The notes under the pieces: generated by a model | Databases searched by the model: none | What the model was told of the DNA's origin: nothing | Seen by the model: only the letters and a program-made list of their open reading frames with translations | Source of the DNA: Rhodobiaceae bacterium UBA7804 | GTDB taxonomy: Bacteria > Pseudomonadota > Alphaproteobacteria > Parvibaculales > Parvibaculaceae | Direction of reading: 5' to 3' | Assembly: GCA_002480495.1 (NCBI GenBank) | Contig: DLCG01000009.1 | Coordinates: forward strand, 11,417 to 75,416 | DNA length: 64,000 nt | Shown: piece by piece, positions 54,651 to 62,110 of the stretch | How positions within the stretch are numbered: the stretch's first letter is position 1 | How the letters are laid out: each line of letters begins with the position of its first letter | Made by a program: the position numbers and the translations under genes

Positions 54651-54896
54651 TTAACGCTCTCCCTCCTCCTCGGCGGAGCGGGTTTGCGAAGCCTCGTCCC
54701 ACTCATCCGGCGGCTCGACGGCGGGGATCGCATAGGCACCCTTGAGCCAGCGGTTGAGGTCCACATCCGCGCAATGCCTGGAACAGAAGGGATGGAACTT
54801 CGAGGCCGAGCGCGTGCCGCAAATCGGACAGGGGCGCGGGGCCCTCAGCTTCACGACCTTGCTGTCACCCTCATTCGCCACGATGGCCTCCCGCAC
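54651..54896 (-). CDS. yacG: DNA gyrase inhibitor / zinc-binding protein YacG
   Basis: An 81-residue zinc protein. PCPICGTRSASKFHPFCSRH and then CADVDLNRWLKGAYAIP carries four cysteines (Cys23, 26, 38, 42) in the YacG arrangement. In E. coli YacG binds GyrB and inhibits gyrase. The acidic C-terminal tail is also typical. It follows rng by 2 bp and is probably co-transcribed. Confidence 0.92.
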   Translation of the reverse strand: MREAIVANEGDSKVVKLRAPRPCPICGTRSASKFHPFCSRHCADVDLNRWLKGAYAIPAVEPPDEWDEASQTRSAEEEGER

Positions 54897-54898
54897 TC

Positions 54899-56419
54899 CT
54901 ACTGAACGACGCCGACATCGATGCGCTCGCGCGAAAATGCAGGCTCACCGACGATTTTCACTTCGGCGGCAACGCGCCTCAGCAATCTTTCGACGAGATA
55001 GGGGTTGCCGCGTTCCAGCCAGTCGACAACCTCTGCGGAAGCGCGGGCAAGAAGTGGCCTTCCAGGTGCAGCCTGTGCTTCGCGAGCGATCTTGCGGAGA
55101 AGGTCGTTCGCCACGGTCGCGCAGGTCTTGCGGCGCGGGCGGCCGTTTGCATAGGCGGGTTCCGTCAGCAGCTTGTCGAGCGGCTCGCGCACGCGCTTTC
55201 GCGTCATTTCGACAAGGCCGAATTCCGACATGCCCGAAATCTGCGTCGGCACGCGATCCTTTGCGAAGCCTTCATTCAGCGCGGTGAGCACCTTCTCGAT
55301 GTTCGCCGGATCGTTCAGATGAATGAAGTCGATAACGATCAGACCGCCGGTACCGCGAAGCCGAAGCTGGTAGACGATTTCATGCACGGCTTCGAGGTTG
55401 ATCTTGACGCTGGTTTCCTCAAGACCGGTCGCGGCAGTGTAGCGGCCCGAGTTCACGTCGATCGCGGTCAACGCCTCGGTCGTCTCGATGGTGATCCAGC
55501 CGCCGGACGGCAGTTCCGCGCGCGGCTCCAGCGCTGCCTCGATTTCGCCGTCGACATCGTAGAGAGCGAAGAGATCGCCCGGCCCGTTGAACAACTGCAC
55601 GCGGTCGAGCATCTCCGGCATGGCGCGGCGGCAATAACGCTGCGCCTCGCCGAAGGCGTCGGCATCGTCGATCAGGACACGCGCCGTCTCCGCGCTGACG
55701 CAATCGCGCAGCGTCTTCGAAACCGGATCGAGGTCGTGAAAGACCACGCAAGGCGCGTTCGACTTGCGCTCCGTCTCGCGCACCTTGCGCCACTCTTCCG
55801 CAAGCTGGCGCGCATCGGCCGCGATGTCCTCGGAGGTCGCGCCGATCGCCGCCGTGCGCACGATGAAGCCCGCTGGTTCACCGGTGACGCCCATCGGGTT
55901 GAAGCGTTCGACCATTTCCTCGACAAGCGCCGTCAGCCTTTCGCGCTCCGCCTCATCCTCGATGCGGCGAGAAAGCGCAACGCCGGACTGGTTCGGCACG
56001 AGCACGAGAAGACGGCCAGGAATGGTGACATTCGCTGAGAGACGCGCGCCCTTGTCGCCGATCGGGTCCTTCACCGCCTGAACGAGAATGGCCTGTCCCT
56101 CCTGAACGCAGGCGCTGATCGGAGGCAAGGTTCCCTCATCGAGACCCGTCAGCTCACAGAGGCAGCGCGCCTCGCGCGCGCCGAGAAAGCCCGCGCGCTC
56201 CAGCCCTACTTCCACGAAGGCGGCCTGCATGCCGGGCAGCACGCGCTGCACGCGGCCAAGAAAGATATTGCCGATGAGCGAGTGTCCCGCCCTGCCGGTC
56301 CTCGCCTTGAGGTCGTCTTCCATGGTGCGTTCGAGAAAAAGCTCCACGGGACGTCCATCCTCGACGATGGCAACGCGCGTCTCGCCAGGACCGACATTGA
56401 TCAAAACTTCTTCGGACAT
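54899..56419 (-). CDS. rng: Ribonuclease E/G family protein (RNase G-like) without zinc-link cysteines
   Basis: An endoribonuclease of 506 residues that cuts A+U-rich single-stranded RNA in rRNA maturation and mRNA decay. It starts MSEEVLINVGPGETRVAIVE like RNase G. An S1 segment, GNIFLGRVQRVLPGMQAAFV then EVGLERAGFL, lies at about 45-75. Catalytic aspartates are in AIDVNSGRY and IVIDFIHL. After LVEMTRKRVREPLDKLL the expected CPxC zinc link is absent and reads TEPAYANGRPRRKTCATVA, so the usual zinc-mediated dimer contact cannot form. The start at 56419 matches the family start; an earlier ATG lies at 56437. Confidence 0.88.
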   Translation of the reverse strand: MSEEVLINVGPGETRVAIVEDGRPVELFLERTMEDDLKARTGRAGHSLIGNIFLGRVQRVLPGMQAAFVEVGLERAGFLGAREARCLCELTGLDEGTLPPISACVQEGQAILVQAVKDPIGDKGARLSANVTIPGRLLVLVPNQSGVALSRRIEDEAERERLTALVEEMVERFNPMGVTGEPAGFIVRTAAIGATSEDIAADARQLAEEWRKVRETERKSNAPCVVFHDLDPVSKTLRDCVSAETARVLIDDADAFGEAQRYCRRAMPEMLDRVQLFNGPGDLFALYDVDGEIEAALEPRAELPSGGWITIETTEALTAIDVNSGRYTAATGLEETSVKINLEAVHEIVYQLRLRGTGGLIVIDFIHLNDPANIEKVLTALNEGFAKDRVPTQISGMSEFGLVEMTRKRVREPLDKLLTEPAYANGRPRRKTCATVANDLLRKIAREAQAAPGRPLLARASAEVVDWLERGNPYLVERLLRRVAAEVKIVGEPAFSRERIDVGVVQ

Positions 56420-56543
56420 AAAAACCCTGATTTGCATCCACCGCGCCCCCACGCGATCGAATGCCCCCTCTTCACCCTCAATTCTCTCCGTATTCTCGAC
56501 GCGTCGATCCTAACACTGTTGTCAGCCGGGATGATAGGCCGCG

Positions 56544-57125
56544 TCAGGCCTTTGAAATCACAGGATAACCGGCTCCGGAAAGAAGCGCCGCAGTCTCGAA
56601 GAGAGGCAGCCCGACAACGGCGGAATGCGAGCCGGCGAGGGACCGAACGAACATCGCGGCAAGCCCCTGAATGGCATAACCGCCCGCCTTGCCGCGCCAT
56701 TCGCCGGAGGCGAGATAGAAGGCCACCTCTTCGTCCGAAAGCCTTTTGAAGGTGACGCGCGTCTCGCTGACGCGCAGCGCTTTACGCCCCGGCGCAACGA
56801 GACAAAAACCTGTATAGACGCGATGGGCACGGCCGGAGAGAAGCTCGAGGCACTTTCGGGCGTCTGCCGCGATTTCCGGTTTCGGAAGGATGCGTCTTCC
56901 GCAGGCAACGACCGTGTCCGCGCCGATAACGAAGGCGTCGTCATGCGTTGACGCAACGGTTTCCGCTTTCTCGCGCGCAAGACGTTCCGCGTGATCACGC
57001 GGAAGCTCGTTTCTTTTCGGGGTTTCGTCTATGTCGGCCGCGACGACGAGGTCCGGCTCGATGCCGATCTGCGCAAGCAGCGCAAGCCTTCGGGGCGAGG
57101 CGCTGGCGAGAACGAGGCGGGTCAC
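56544..57125 (-). CDS. maf: Maf family nucleoside triphosphate pyrophosphatase
   Basis: A 193-residue house-cleaning pyrophosphatase that hydrolyses non-canonical or methylated NTPs. LVLASASPRRLALLAQIGIE is the Maf signature; ADTVVACGRRILPKP carries the catalytic Asp and GKAGGYAIQGLAA follows. The start overlaps the infA stop by 4 bp (ATGA), so it is translationally coupled. Confidence 0.93.
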   Translation of the reverse strand: MTRLVLASASPRRLALLAQIGIEPDLVVAADIDETPKRNELPRDHAERLAREKAETVASTHDDAFVIGADTVVACGRRILPKPEIAADARKCLELLSGRAHRVYTGFCLVAPGRKALRVSETRVTFKRLSDEEVAFYLASGEWRGKAGGYAIQGLAAMFVRSLAGSHSAVVGLPLFETAALLSGAGYPVISKA

Positions 57126-57340
57126 TTGAAGCGGTAGGTGATCCGGCCCTTGGTCAGATCATAGGGCGTCATTTCGACGAGTACCTTGTCGCCCGCAAGC
57201 ACACGGATGCGGTTCTTGCGCATCTTGCCTGCCGTGTGGGCGATGATCTCGTGGTCGTTCTCGAGCTTCACGCGGAACGTTGCGTTGGGCAGCAGTTCCG
57301 TCACCACGCCCGGAAACTCGAGCAGTTCTTCCTTCGACAT
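57122..57340 (-). CDS. infA: Translation initiation factor IF-1
   Basis: A 72-residue single OB-fold protein, MSKEELLEFPGVVTELLPNA then KMRKNRIRVLAGDKVLVEMT and DLTKGRITYRFK, essential for 30S initiation. Exactly the expected length. AAGGATAGTGA precedes the ATG. First gene of infA-maf-(gap)-rng-yacG. Confidence 0.98.
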   Translation of the reverse strand: MSKEELLEFPGVVTELLPNATFRVKLENDHEIIAHTAGKMRKNRIRVLAGDKVLVEMTPYDLTKGRITYRFK

Positions 57341-57396
57341 TCACTATCCTTCGGAAATTTGGCCGGAAGAATGGTCACAAAGCCTCCGGAAATCAA

Positions 57397-57432
57397 GAGC
57401 CCGGCCTCCGTTTTTGCACGGAGACCGGGCTC
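57397..57432 (-). terminator. Terminator between the SIMPL gene and infA
   Basis: Stem GAGCCCGG (57397-57404) with CCGGGCTC (57425-57432), one mismatch, then CTCCGT/ACGGAG and a TTTTGC loop. On the minus strand TTGATTT follows. It insulates infA from the SIMPL gene upstream. Confidence 0.82.
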
Positions 57433-57472
57433 AAGGCATTGATTTTTTGGAAGATTTCGAGCGGTTTTCAGG

Positions 57473-58198
57473 TCAGTCGACCAGCAGGTACTCCACGGTA
57501 GACACGACGCGGACCGTCTTCATCACCTGCTCGGTTTCCTGAGCGCCCGGAATCTCGTCGCGCGGCTGGATCGAGAACTGACCCTGCCAGGCGCGACGGA
57601 TGCCGCCAAGGCGCGCGCCCGAATCGGCGGCAAAGGTTTCGGCCGCCTCGCGGGCGCGCTGGGTCGCCTCCTCGATCATTGCGGGCTTCACATCGGCGAT
57701 CTTCGTGAAGAGGTAGGAAGGGCGAACGGGGCCATATTCGTTAGACAAAACAACACCTTGCTCGACCAGGGTGCTCGAGTCCCGGTTTGCCGCGGCAACC
57801 TTGTCCACGTCGGTCGAACGCAGCACGAGCTGCTGGGCGATGATGAAGCGCGTGTCGAACTGGCCGCTCGAATACATCTGGGCGAGCCGGTCGGTCACCT
57901 GGGGCGCCTGAAGTTCGATCTCGTCTTCCGAAAAACCGTGCGATTTCAGGAAGTTGTTCACCGCCTCGGCATTGCGCTTCACCTCGGCCTGGGTCTCGGC
58001 GAGGTCGTTACCGGTGACGACGAAGCGCAGTCCCCAAAGCGCCAGATCCGCCTTAACCTCCCGTTCCGAAAGGCCTTTTACGGATACGGAGCGGTCTCCG
58101 AGACGCGATTTCACAAGGCCCTGACCGCCGAGATAGCCGCCAAGGGCGATGCCGAGACCGAGGATCAGAGCCGCGGTCAGCGTGAGCATGGATTTCAT
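57473..58198 (-). CDS. SIMPL-domain (DUF541) envelope protein
   Basis: A 241-residue protein with an N-terminal anchor or signal (MLTLTAALILGLGIALGGYL) and a SIMPL domain: DRSVSVKGLSEREVKADLAL, then FLKSHGFSEDEIELQAPQVTD and ARLGGIRRAWQGQFSIQPRD. The family includes E. coli YggE, linked to oxidative stress resistance, and forms large oligomers. It lies between infA and the phosphatase gene, where relatives usually have no insert. GGGGGAGCACCTT precedes the ATG. Confidence 0.88.
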   Translation of the reverse strand: MKSMLTLTAALILGLGIALGGYLGGQGLVKSRLGDRSVSVKGLSEREVKADLALWGLRFVVTGNDLAETQAEVKRNAEAVNNFLKSHGFSEDEIELQAPQVTDRLAQMYSSGQFDTRFIIAQQLVLRSTDVDKVAAANRDSSTLVEQGVVLSNEYGPVRPSYLFTKIADVKPAMIEEATQRAREAAETFAADSGARLGGIRRAWQGQFSIQPRDEIPGAQETEQVMKTVRVVSTVEYLLVD

Positions 58199-58288
58199 TG
58201 CAAGGTGCTCCCCCCGTTGAGGTTTTCCGATTTATACCACAGCGATTGCGGCGGATTCATGGATGCATCCGGGGACAACCGGGCCTCA

Positions 58289-58321
58289 CCGTCATCGTAA
58301 TGCAATCGAAACGTCACAAAA
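58289..58321 (+). promoter_or_regulatory. Pho-box-like element upstream of the acetyltransferase gene
   Basis: CCGTCAT (58289-58295), ATGCAAT (58300-58306) and ACGTCAC (58311-58317), spaced by CGTA and CGAA and followed by AAAA. A possible -10 (CTTATC, 58328-58333) starts 11 bp after the last unit, the distance expected for a PhoB-type activator. The middle unit is a poor match. Confidence 0.5.
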
Positions 58322-58356
58322 TAACGGCTTATCCCCGCTCAGGAGCAGTTCCGCAA

Positions 58357-58839
58357 ATGAACATCCGTAGCGCGACACGAAACGACGACCCCGAAATCTG
58401 GAAAATCCTCGAACCGACGATCCGCGCGGGCGAAACTTATCCCCTGCCCCGCGAAATGACGCGCCTGGAGGCCCTCGCCTACTGGCATGGGCCGGAGCAT
58501 GGCGTATTCGTCGCGGAGGAATCCGGAAACATCCTCGGCACTTACTACATGAAGGCAAACAACCGCGGCGGCGGAGCGCATGTCGCAAATTGCGGCTACA
58601 TGACGGCGCCCGAAGCACGCGGGCGCGGCGTTGCCCGGGCGATGTGCATGCACTCGATCGACGAGGCAAGGAGGCGAGGGTTCCGCGCAATACAATTCAA
58701 CTTCGTGATCTCGAGCAACGAGGCCGCCGTTCATCTCTGGCAGTCATGCGGGTTCGAGATCGTCGGACGGTTACCGAAGGCCTTCGAGCATCCGCAACGC
58801 GGCCTTGTGGACGCGCTCGTCATGTACCGAATGCTCTAA
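58357..58839 (+). CDS. GNAT-family N-acetyltransferase
   Basis: A 160-residue acetyl-CoA-dependent acetyltransferase. MNIRSATRNDDPEIWKILEP begins the fold, VANCGYMTAPEARGRGVARAMCMH is motif A with the CoA pyrophosphate site, and QFNFVISSNEAAVHLWQSCGFEIVGRLPKAF is motif B with the usual NEAA/W-x-GF end. Substrate unknown, possibly an amino acid or antibiotic. AGGAG lies 11 bp before the ATG. It is the only plus-strand gene in this minus-strand block. Confidence 0.87.
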   Translation: MNIRSATRNDDPEIWKILEPTIRAGETYPLPREMTRLEALAYWHGPEHGVFVAEESGNILGTYYMKANNRGGGAHVANCGYMTAPEARGRGVARAMCMHSIDEARRRGFRAIQFNFVISSNEAAVHLWQSCGFEIVGRLPKAFEHPQRGLVDALVMYRML

Positions 58840-58849
58840 ATACGGAGCA

Positions 58850-59341
58850 TCAACCGCTTGCAAGGCCGGCCCGGCCGAAGCGACTCTCCAGGAGACGGTC
58901 AATCGTGTCCCGCAACGCGCGATAAGCGTCGAGACGGCGCTCGCGATTGCCGCCGGTCGGCGCGGCCAGCGGATCGGCAAGTTCCCAATATTCGACATCG
59001 GTAGCCGAAGAACGGGTGAGCGCCTCCGCCTTCTCGCGCGCCTCGGGCGTCAGCGCGACGATCAGGTCGAAGCTCGTGACGTCGTCGATCTCGTCTATGC
59101 TCTTCGGCGCGCGCGGCGAGATATCAATGCCGCGCTCACGCAGAACCTCGGCCGCGAAGGGGTCGCCTTCTTCCGCCGGGGCGATGCCCGCCGAGTCGAC
59201 GAAGATGCGGCTGCCATGACTCTTCTTGAGAAGGGCTTCGGCGATGGGCGAGCGGATCGCGTTCAGATTGCACACGAAGAGGACGGATGCGGGCGCGGCC
59301 TCCTTGCGCTCGGTGCCTGCTCTTCCAGCCATCGCGCTCAT
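58850..59341 (-). CDS. Low-molecular-weight protein tyrosine phosphatase family
   Basis: A 163-residue phosphatase/arsenate-reductase-fold protein. The P-loop CNLNAIRS (Cys24, Arg30, Ser31) fits C-x5-R-S, and LADPLAAP holds the general-acid Asp-Pro. The start codon overlaps the UPF0262 stop (ATGA). A low-molecular-weight phosphatase follows UPF0262 in many Rhizobiales; its substrate is unknown. Arsenate reductase is less likely because the extra redox cysteines are missing. Confidence 0.88.
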   Translation of the reverse strand: MSAMAGRAGTERKEAAPASVLFVCNLNAIRSPIAEALLKKSHGSRIFVDSAGIAPAEEGDPFAAEVLRERGIDISPRAPKSIDEIDDVTSFDLIVALTPEAREKAEALTRSSATDVEYWELADPLAAPTGGNRERRLDAYRALRDTIDRLLESRFGRAGLASG

Positions 59342-59868
59342 CCCTTGATGTGCAGGACGCAGATGAGGGTGAAAAGGCGCCGCGCCGTGTCGAAATCCAT
59401 TTCGATCTTGCCCGAAAGGCGATCCTTCAGCGTCTGCGACCCTTCGTTGTGAAGTCCGCGACGACCCATGTCGATGGCCTCGATCTGGGCGGGCGCGGCC
59501 GTCTTGATCGCGTCGTAATAGCTCTCGCAGATCAGGAAGTAGTCCTTGATGATCTTGCGGAACGGCGTGAGCGAGAGCAGCACCTTGCCATGCGGATCAC
59601 CGCTTTCGAGACGAATGTCGAAGACGAGACGGTTTTCCTCGATGGAAAGATGAAGGACGTAGGGCCCGCCATCGCTGCCGACGGGCGCGAAACGGTTTTC
59701 TTCCAGAAGATCGAAGATCGCAACCTTGCGCTCATGCTCGACATCCGGGCTCCGACGCACGACGGAGCGCTCGTCGAGGACGAGGTCGACGATGCGGAAG
59801 CCCTCCCCCTCCGGGACGGAAGGCGGGACATGCGCGCTGGTTTCGTCATCTGCGGAGCGGTCTGACAT
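59338..59868 (-). CDS. UPF0262 family protein
   Basis: A 176-residue cytoplasmic protein of unknown function found in alphaproteobacteria, usually between hisD and a phosphatase gene as here. Recognised by FRIVDLVLDERSVVRRSPDV then EHERKVAIFDLLEENRF and FRKIIKDYFLICESYYDAIK. The N terminus is about 15 residues longer than usual. The start at 59868 is the first Met with family-like sequence following; the frame upstream runs into the repeat at 59930. Confidence 0.88.
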   Translation of the reverse strand: MSDRSADDETSAHVPPSVPEGEGFRIVDLVLDERSVVRRSPDVEHERKVAIFDLLEENRFAPVGSDGGPYVLHLSIEENRLVFDIRLESGDPHGKVLLSLTPFRKIIKDYFLICESYYDAIKTAAPAQIEAIDMGRRGLHNEGSQTLKDRLSGKIEMDFDTARRLFTLICVLHIKG

Positions 59869-59929
59869 GGTGGCGCAGTTTAAGCCGATTTTACCGGTGG
59901 AAGCGAGCGAGGAGGTTGGTTCGAATGGC

Positions 59930-60067
59930 CCCCTCACCCTTCCCACCACCGCTTCGCGGCGGCGGGCGTTCGAGGCAAAAGGTCCTCCGGACCTTCTACA
60001 CCGCCTCTCACCCCTCTCCCCGCCGGGGAGAGGGTGATCCGAGCGACAGCGAGGATCGGGTGAGGGG
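59930..60067. repeat. Intergenic palindromic repeat with 10-bp inverted ends
   Basis: The 138-bp element is bounded by CCCCTCACCC (59930-59939) and GGGTGAGGGG (60058-60067). Inside are further hairpins: CCTCTCCCC-GCC-GGGGAGAGG (60013-60033), AGGTCC-TCC-GGACCT and a CCACCGC/GCGGCGG arm. It looks like the G+C-rich dispersed intergenic repeats common in alphaproteobacteria; no coding capacity. It lies 4 bp past the hisD stop and may help end transcription. Confidence 0.8.
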
Positions 60068-60071
60068 TATC

Positions 60072-61367
60072 TTACAGATTGAGGCGGATGGCGACCGAGC
60101 GAAGGTGGGCGTCGAGGCCTTCGGCCTCGGCGAGAGCGACGGCGGCTGGGCCGATGGCGCGCAGCGCGTCCGGATCGCAACGCACGATGGAGCTGCGCTT
60201 CATGAAATCGAGCACATTGAGGCCGGAAGAGAAGCGCGCCGAGCGCGCCGTGGGCAGCACGTGATTCGATCCCGCGACATAGTCGCCGATCGCCTCCGGC
60301 GTATAGCGCCCCAGAAAGATCGCACCGGCATTCGAAATCTTCGCAAGCAGGGCTTCGGGGTCGGCAACCGCAAGTTCCAGATGCTCCGGCGCGAGACGGT
60401 CGACAAGCGGCACCGCGTCATCGAGCCGCTCCACGACAATCAGAGCGCCGAAATCGGCCCAGCTCTTCGTTGCGGTCGTCTCACGCGGGAGCGCCTTCAA
60501 CTGGCGCTCCACGGCTTCCTCAACGCGCTTCGCGAAAGCGGCATCGTCCGTTATCAGGATCGATTGCGAACTCGCATCGTGCTCGGCCTGCGAGAGAAGG
60601 TCGGCGGCAATCCATTCAGGATCGTTCTCGCCATCGGCGACGACGAGAATTTCCGAAGGGCCTGCGATCATGTCGATGCCGACCGTGCCGAAGACCTGGC
60701 GCTTGGCTTCCGCAACATAGGCATTGCCCGGCCCGACGATCTTGTCGACGGGCGCAATCGTCTTCGTGCCCCAAGCAAGCGCGGCGACAGCCTGCGCGCC
60801 GCCAACACGATAAACCTCGTTCACACCGGCAAGCTTTGCCGCCGCAAGAACCAGCGGGTTCACCACGCCATCGGGCGTCGGCACGACCATGACGATACGC
60901 TTTACGCCCGCGACCTTGGCCGGGATGGCGTTCATCAACACGGAGCTTGGATAATTCGCGGTGCCGCCCGGCACATAGAGACCAACCGCGCCGATAGAGG
61001 TCCAGCGATGGCCGAGCTCTACGCCCTCAGCATCGGTGAAGCGCGCATCTTCCGGGCGCTGACGCTCATGATAGGCCTCGATGCGCATGGCGGCGGTCTT
61101 CAAGGCTTCCAGCGTCTTCGCGTCGCAGGCATCGATCGCGGCATCGAGATCCGATTGCGGGATTGCGAGCGTTTCGGCGGTGAGGGCTTCCAGCCTGTCG
61201 AAGCGGCGCGTGTATTCGACCAGCGCCTCGTCGCCGCGCTTTCGGACATCGGCGACGATCTTCTCCACCGCTTCGCGCACATCGACGGACGCTTCACGCT
61301 TCGCAGCGAGCAGCGCGGCGAAAGCTTCCTCGAAATTCGCGTCTTTTGCATTCAGGCGAGTGGGCAT
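60072..61367 (-). CDS. hisD: Histidinol dehydrogenase
   Basis: Oxidises L-histidinol to histidine in two NAD-dependent steps. The 431 residues carry the family signature IDMIAGPSEILVVADGENDP and onward, AEHDASSQSILIT with the zinc-ligand His, and RLAPEHLELAV with the catalytic Glu-His pair. The start at 61367 (MPTRLNAKDANFEEAF) has GGTAAG upstream; the frame reads on to 61667 through the palindromic repeat, which cannot be protein. It is isolated from other his genes, as is usual in Rhizobiales. Confidence 0.96.
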   Translation of the reverse strand: MPTRLNAKDANFEEAFAALLAAKREASVDVREAVEKIVADVRKRGDEALVEYTRRFDRLEALTAETLAIPQSDLDAAIDACDAKTLEALKTAAMRIEAYHERQRPEDARFTDAEGVELGHRWTSIGAVGLYVPGGTANYPSSVLMNAIPAKVAGVKRIVMVVPTPDGVVNPLVLAAAKLAGVNEVYRVGGAQAVAALAWGTKTIAPVDKIVGPGNAYVAEAKRQVFGTVGIDMIAGPSEILVVADGENDPEWIAADLLSQAEHDASSQSILITDDAAFAKRVEEAVERQLKALPRETTATKSWADFGALIVVERLDDAVPLVDRLAPEHLELAVADPEALLAKISNAGAIFLGRYTPEAIGDYVAGSNHVLPTARSARFSSGLNVLDFMKRSSIVRCDPDALRAIGPAAVALAEAEGLDAHLRSVAIRLNL

Positions 61368-61385
61368 TGTCTTACCATCGATATC

Positions 61386-61490
61386 GTCATTGCGAGCGAC
61401 CGTCAGGGAGCGAAGCAATCCAGGGGCAGCATACACGGAGCTAACCGCTCCTGGATTGCTTCGTCGGCCTTGCGGCCTCCTCGCAATGAC
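61386..61490. repeat. Dispersed palindromic intergenic element (full copy)
   Basis: Outer arms GTCATTGCGAG (61386-61396) and CTCGCAATGAC (61480-61490); inner arms CGAAGCAATCCAGG (61411-61424) and CCTGGATTGCTTCG (61450-61463). The unmatched parts between arms give a large cruciform. The right 28 bp recur exactly, inverted, at 16077. It lies 18 bp upstream of the hisD start. Confidence 0.9.
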
Positions 61491-61581
61491 ATCCTGTTTT
61501 ATTCCATATCCACCGATAACCGCTGCGGCAAGAGGCGCTGCGAGTGGGGCCCGGCAACAAGTGCCGGGATGACAGTTATTG

Positions 61582-62031
61582 CTAGTCCAGATCGTGTTCC
61601 GGCTTGTTGGGCGTTTCCCAGACGAGGCCGAGATCCGAGAGATGGGCCTCCAGAGCCTCGACCTCAAGCCGCAATTCGGCGCCGCCCGAGAAGATGAAAG
61701 TGACGATGCCGGAAGGCGCGTTCATTTCATCGAAGCGGATGGCGAGGAGGTTGAGCACACCGTCGGGCCGGTCCTGCGAGATGTTGCGGGCGCGGGCACT
61801 TGTCACATTCTCGAAATGAAGACCGGTGCGAACGCGCTCATGGCTCCTGCGGCGTTCCGCGCCCTCGCCTTCCCAGCGGAAGCGATTGAGCACGCAGGCG
61901 AAGCGGCGCGTCGAAGGGAGAAAGGCCAGATCGCGCACATGGGTGACCGCATCCTGAAGCGCGGCGGAGATCACTTCGAGGTCGGCGGCATCCTCTGCGG
62001 CGAGGCGAAGGTCTTTCGTCATCTGTTTCAT
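61582..62031 (-). CDS. DUF2948 family protein
   Basis: A 149-residue cytoplasmic protein of unknown function typical of alphaproteobacteria and usually found between murA and hisD. TKDLRLAAEDAADLEVISAA then LQDAVTHVRDLAFLPSTRRF, and FIFSGGAELRLEVEALEAHL, are its hallmarks. An alternative start three codons in (62022) is possible; neither has a strong ribosome site. Confidence 0.88.
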   Translation of the reverse strand: MKQMTKDLRLAAEDAADLEVISAALQDAVTHVRDLAFLPSTRRFACVLNRFRWEGEGAERRRSHERVRTGLHFENVTSARARNISQDRPDGVLNLLAIRFDEMNAPSGIVTFIFSGGAELRLEVEALEAHLSDLGLVWETPNKPEHDLD

Positions 62032-62110
62032 TTTACTTGTCGCGTTTCCGGACGGCGAACCGGCTTTTCAATCATGAAGGCGGCACTTCGCCTGGAAACG
62101 CTCCAGTCTC

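Noticed and set aside
60072..61667. HisD extended by about 100 residues
   Set aside because: The extension translates the palindromic repeat at 61386-61490; the family start and a ribosome site lie at 61367.
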